In this document: positions 6,171-8,304 of the stretch, one piece after another
Numbering within the stretch: the stretch's first letter is position 1
Layout: every line of letters starts with the position of its first letter
Assembly: GCA_025357895.1 (NCBI GenBank)
Contig: JANYLL010000117.1
Location: 1-8,304, forward strand
Reading direction: 5' to 3'
Length of the DNA: 8,304 bases
Origin: Ignavibacteriota bacterium
GTDB lineage: Bacteria; Bacteroidota; Ignavibacteria; Palsa-1295
Program-made: the position numbers and the translations under genes
Notes under the pieces: model-generated
What the model was told of the DNA's origin: nothing
Seen by the model: the letters and a program-made list of their open reading frames with translations, nothing else
Database searches by the model: none

Positions 6171-7238
6171 CTACGAAGGCTGAACAGTTCTGATCTCTTC
6201 GGACTTCGTAAATAAAATATGATCGTGATAATAATGTGTCAGAAGGAAACAAAGTATGATCATGTAATATATTTGATCATAGGATAAATGATGGTATTCT
6301 TGCGTAAGCCTAAGAACAAGGATAATCGCCAATGCCGAAGAAGCAGCGAGGAAGTTCGCACCATAATACTTCCACCATTTTCCCGGTTCTGCCAATTTTC
6401 GGATAGAAGGTTTTGTGATCTCACCACGTTCGTAACGGAGGCGATTGATATACCATGTTAGTCCGAGATATTGGAAAGAATGCCAGGAGTTCAATCCCTG
6501 AAACGCCACATCTAATTCATGAAAGAACGGAGTGAAAAATGCTGCCAATACCGTAACGGTTACAAGAATTGTTTTCGGAATATTACCGATGCCAAGCTGA
6601 AATTCCCGAATTGTCTTTGCAACATATAGAATAAATGATATTCCAAAGATAATGCTTGCAGTCCACCACACAATATCAACTTTCAAAAATTCCGGAAAAA
6701 ACAACGGCTGTTCACCAACAGTGAATGTGTTATGCACGAAGCGGTACATCGCCATCGGATAGAGCGCCGAAAGAACAACAGCATAATCTATCACTCGTGC
6801 ATACTTGGTCAGGAAGGAGCGTTGACGTTCATTATAACAATCAACGATGAAAATGATCTGATGGAGAACATGAATACTTGCCCAAAAGAAAAAGATCGTG
6901 AGCAAATAAGTAAATTGAAAAATAGCAGCATAGATCACCAGGGAAGGTATAATGAATGCCATCGGGATGATCGTCCAATAGCGCTTGCGGAATGTCGGCT
7001 CAAATAATGTCCGGGTATAGGTAGCATACATGTGCGGTCCTCCTATAGCCCCTGCAATAAGATAATTAACAACGATACGTGCTTTATTAGGATCGAATCC
7101 GATGGCTTGACCAAAATAGTAGGTAGCATACGGCAGGATCACAAGAATAACTGAAAGTGATATCCATGTCAAATCCCACTTTGGTGATTTAAGCCAGAGC
7201 GAACGTCTTCCTGTAGATTCTATTGCTAAAGTTGCCAT
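6171..7238 (-). CDS. Multi-pass membrane protein of unknown function with conserved-looking histidines
   Basis: I do not recognise the family. From ATG 7238 it has 355 residues with about eight hydrophobic segments, starting near residue 22 (WDLTWISLSVILVILPYATY), so it is an inner-membrane protein. Histidines sit next to or inside these segments in motif-like blocks: GGPHMYATYTRT (His69), HVLHQ (His123, His126), FFHELD (His240), NSWHSFQYLGLTWY (His253), EYHHLSYD (His317, His318) and THYYHDHILF (His335, His338, His340). This pattern suggests a membrane metal site, as in diiron or haem membrane enzymes, but that is inference; I see no standard desaturase, hydroxylase or Brp/Blh signature. The reading frame can be extended to a TTG at 7271 (366 residues). 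I prefer the ATG because that TTG lies inside a perfect TAATTTTG promoter-like box. Neither start has a good ribosome site. The gene is divergent from the S1 gene and closed by a hairpin. Confidence 0.8.
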   Translation of the reverse strand: MATLAIESTGRRSLWLKSPKWDLTWISLSVILVILPYATYYFGQAIGFDPNKARIVVNYLIAGAIGGPHMYATYTRTLFEPTFRKRYWTIIPMAFIIPSLVIYAAIFQFTYLLTIFFFWASIHVLHQIIFIVDCYNERQRSFLTKYARVIDYAVVLSALYPMAMYRFVHNTFTVGEQPLFFPEFLKVDIVWWTASIIFGISFILYVAKTIREFQLGIGNIPKTILVTVTVLAAFFTPFFHELDVAFQGLNSWHSFQYLGLTWYINRLRYERGEITKPSIRKLAEPGKWWKYYGANFLAASSALAIILVLRLTQEYHHLSYDQIYYMIILCFLLTHYYHDHILFTKSEEIRTVQPS

Positions 7239-7268
7239 ACGTAACCAAGGATGCCGATATTTCTCATA

Positions 7269-7276
7269 CAAAATTA
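7269..7276 (-). promoter_or_regulatory. Possible TAnnTTTG -7 box for the membrane-protein gene
   Basis: The minus strand reads TAATTTTG, an exact TAnnTTTG match, 30 nt before the ATG at 7238. TTG triplets lie upstream in a T-rich run, the best about 14 nt away, shorter than the usual 17-23 nt for a -33 element. If real, transcription starts downstream of the alternative TTG codon and rules that start out. Confidence 0.4.
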
Positions 7277-7330
7277 CGACAAAAAAACAACAATTGTACT
7301 CTTTTAGTTAAAATTTTATCTAAATGATTG

Positions 7331-7379
7331 ATTCTTATGAGATATAGTATGCAAGTTGGATACATGCATAAATAAGAAT
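7331..7379. repeat. Nested inverted repeats in the divergent region before S1
   Basis: The outer arms are ATTCTTAT (7331-7338) and ATAAGAAT (7372-7379). The inner arms are TATGCA (7348-7353) and TGCATA (7365-7370) around an 11-nt loop. The left side has 9 unpaired bases between the arms and the right side only one. It lies between the two divergent promoter-like boxes, upstream of both genes, so it could be a protein-binding site rather than an RNA structure. Its role is unknown. Confidence 0.4.
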
Positions 7380-7394
7380 GGGATGTTTTTCGTC

Positions 7395-7402
7395 TAATTT
7401 TG
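7395..7402 (+). promoter_or_regulatory. Possible TAnnTTTG -7 box for the S1 gene
   Basis: TAATTTTG is an exact TAnnTTTG match, 87 nt before the S1 ATG. This implies a transcript leader of about 80 nt. No clear -33 TTTG is seen at the usual distance. Confidence 0.4.
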
Positions 7403-7427
7403 GTTTTCTACACCCGTTTAAAATAAC

Positions 7428-7466
7428 GCTGCTGGCTGATAGCCTGATTCCTTAATTGGATGCAGC
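7428..7466 (+). promoter_or_regulatory. Possible structured mRNA leader of the S1 gene
   Basis: Between the putative promoter and the S1 start, GCTGC (7428-7432) can pair with GCAGC (7462-7466), enclosing a small hairpin GGCT-GAT-AGCC (7434-7444). The S1 start codon lacks a strong Shine-Dalgarno. In E. coli, S1 represses its own mRNA through a folded leader with a weak ribosome site, so a similar arrangement is plausible. The stems are short, and this is inference. Confidence 0.3.
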
Positions 7467-7489
7467 CTCAATGATGAAAGAAAATTATT

Positions 7490-8304
7490 ATGTCAAACCA
7501 AAACGAACAGATCGAAAAAAGCGAAACTGATACAATTTCTGAAATTCCGGTATCCGAAACTCCTGCAACAGAACCCCCTGGTGCAAAACCGGAAACTCCT
7601 CCTGAAAAACCTGCCGGACCGCTTGATGCATTCGAAAAGCTGCGCCGCTCACGCCAGATCATTGATGCAAAGGTCATTAAATGGTCAAATAATGGATTAG
7701 AGGTTGAATTTGATGGCGGGATAAAAGCTACGATGCCGAATAATCACATTGATCTAGATCCTGATCGCAATATTGCAAAATATTTTGGAAAGACCGTGCC
7801 TGTTCGAATCATCAATCTCAAGATGGAACATGGACATCCGCTCATAAGCGTTTCGCATCGCTCCGTTCTTGAAGACGATCTGAAAAAAGCTTCGAAAGAA
7901 AAGCTTGAGACATTGAATGTTGGTAATGTCATTGATGCGAAGGTTAAAGCATTTAATATCAAGGATGTCATCGTTGATCTTGGTCCAGGCGTTGAGGCGA
8001 TCATTCACGGAAGAGATCTTTCCTGGGAGCATTTTACGCATCCTTATGAGATCGTTAAGCGCGGTCAGATCCTGCAGGCAAAGGTGCTACAGGTCGATAA
8101 AAAACACCGCACCATCCAGCTCGGAGTTCGTCAGCTTACGCCCGATCCATATTTAGAAAGCTTCAGCAAATTTCATGAGGGAGATAAGCTTAGAGTAAAG
8201 GTCGTCACCATTAATGATTTCGGCGCTGAAGTTTCACTCAGCGATAATATTACCGGATTCCTTCCTATCTCGGAAATTTCATGGGAGCGCATTCCAACTG
8301 TTGC
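7490..8304 (+). CDS. rpsA: 30S ribosomal protein S1, N-terminal part (cut by the window edge)
   Basis: S1 binds mRNA on the small ribosomal subunit and helps initiation, above all on messages with weak Shine-Dalgarno sites. 271 codons are visible. Residues 1-45 are a Glu/Pro/Thr-rich, probably disordered extension. Then come S1-type OB-fold repeats: repeat 1 at about 57-125, ending ISVSHRSV; repeat 2 at about 143-215, with DAKVKAFNIKDVIVDLGPGV, AIIHGRDLSWEHFTHPYEIV and KHRTIQLGVRQL, closely like the second repeat of bacterial S1; and the start of repeat 3 at about 230-271 (GDKLRVKVVTINDFGAEVSL, GFLPISEISW). The ATG at 7490 is secure because an in-frame TGA lies 15 nt upstream. The region before it has only an AAAGAAAA purine stretch. 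The total number of repeats cannot be seen, so other multi-S1 proteins cannot be fully excluded. Confidence 0.9.
   Translation, partial: MSNQNEQIEKSETDTISEIPVSETPATEPPGAKPETPPEKPAGPLDAFEKLRRSRQIIDAKVIKWSNNGLEVEFDGGIKATMPNNHIDLDPDRNIAKYFGKTVPVRIINLKMEHGHPLISVSHRSVLEDDLKKASKEKLETLNVGNVIDAKVKAFNIKDVIVDLGPGVEAIIHGRDLSWEHFTHPYEIVKRGQILQAKVLQVDKKHRTIQLGVRQLTPDPYLESFSKFHEGDKLRVKVVTINDFGAEVSLSDNITGFLPISEISWERIPTV

Noticed and set aside
6171..7238. Assignment of the membrane protein to the Brp/Blh beta-carotene dioxygenase family
   Set aside because: Both have several membrane-embedded histidines, but the sequence blocks seen here do not match the Blh motifs I know.
7239..7271. TTG at 7271 as the start of the membrane protein
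   Set aside because: It lies inside a TAATTTTG promoter-like box and has no ribosome site; the ATG at 7238 still leaves a sensible cytoplasmic N-terminus. The rejection is not absolute.
7471..7530. Short frame starting ATGATG just before and across the S1 start
   Set aside because: It is out of frame with S1, ends at a TGA after about 20 codons, and has no ribosome site; an upstream regulatory peptide is conceivable but unsupported.
7754..8041. Minus-strand frames opposite the S1 gene (7744-8004, 7754-8041)
   Set aside because: Antisense shadows of a clear S1 coding sequence.

Overview
This window looks like ordinary chromosome from a member of the Bacteroidota/Chlorobiota/Kapabacteria side of the FCB group. 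The placement is an inference. It rests on exported WD40-like (PD40) protein style, mostly weak Shine-Dalgarno sequences, several TAnnTTTG-type promoter boxes between genes, and an ftsK followed on the same strand by a gene with a signal peptide. No rRNA, tRNA, CRISPR array, transposase or phage gene is visible.

Layout from left to right: (1) 1-74, minus strand: the first 24 codons of an exported protein, possibly lolA by its position after ftsK. (2) 143-3430, minus: a complete DNA translocase FtsK with a very long, repetitive linker. (3) 3431-3774: gene-free, holding the ftsK upstream region (a dyad over a TATAAT-like box) and a large imperfect palindrome that resembles dispersed REP-type intergenic repeats. 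(4) 3775-4515, minus: a ComB-family 2-phosphosulfolactate phosphatase starting with TTG. (5) 4633-5592, plus: an exported beta-propeller protein of the PD40 family, divergent from comB. (6) A strong bidirectional terminator hairpin at 5602-5630. (7) 5644-6072, minus: an OsmC peroxiredoxin. (8) A hairpin terminator at 6140-6161. (9) 6171-7238, minus: a multi-pass membrane protein of unknown function with many histidines in conserved-looking positions. (10) A divergent regulatory region, about 7239-7489. (11) 7490 to the window end, plus: the N-terminal 271 codons of ribosomal protein S1.

The genes do not form one pathway. They are housekeeping functions (chromosome segregation, translation), a stress enzyme (OsmC) and three genes of uncertain physiology (comB, the PD40 protein, the membrane protein), mostly as single transcription units separated by terminators or promoters. 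I see no convincing new multi-gene system. The items most worth a second look are the histidine-rich membrane protein, the palindromic repeat, the recurring TAnnTTTG boxes, the possible structured leader in front of S1, and the start codons that need reassigning (ftsK, comB, the membrane protein).
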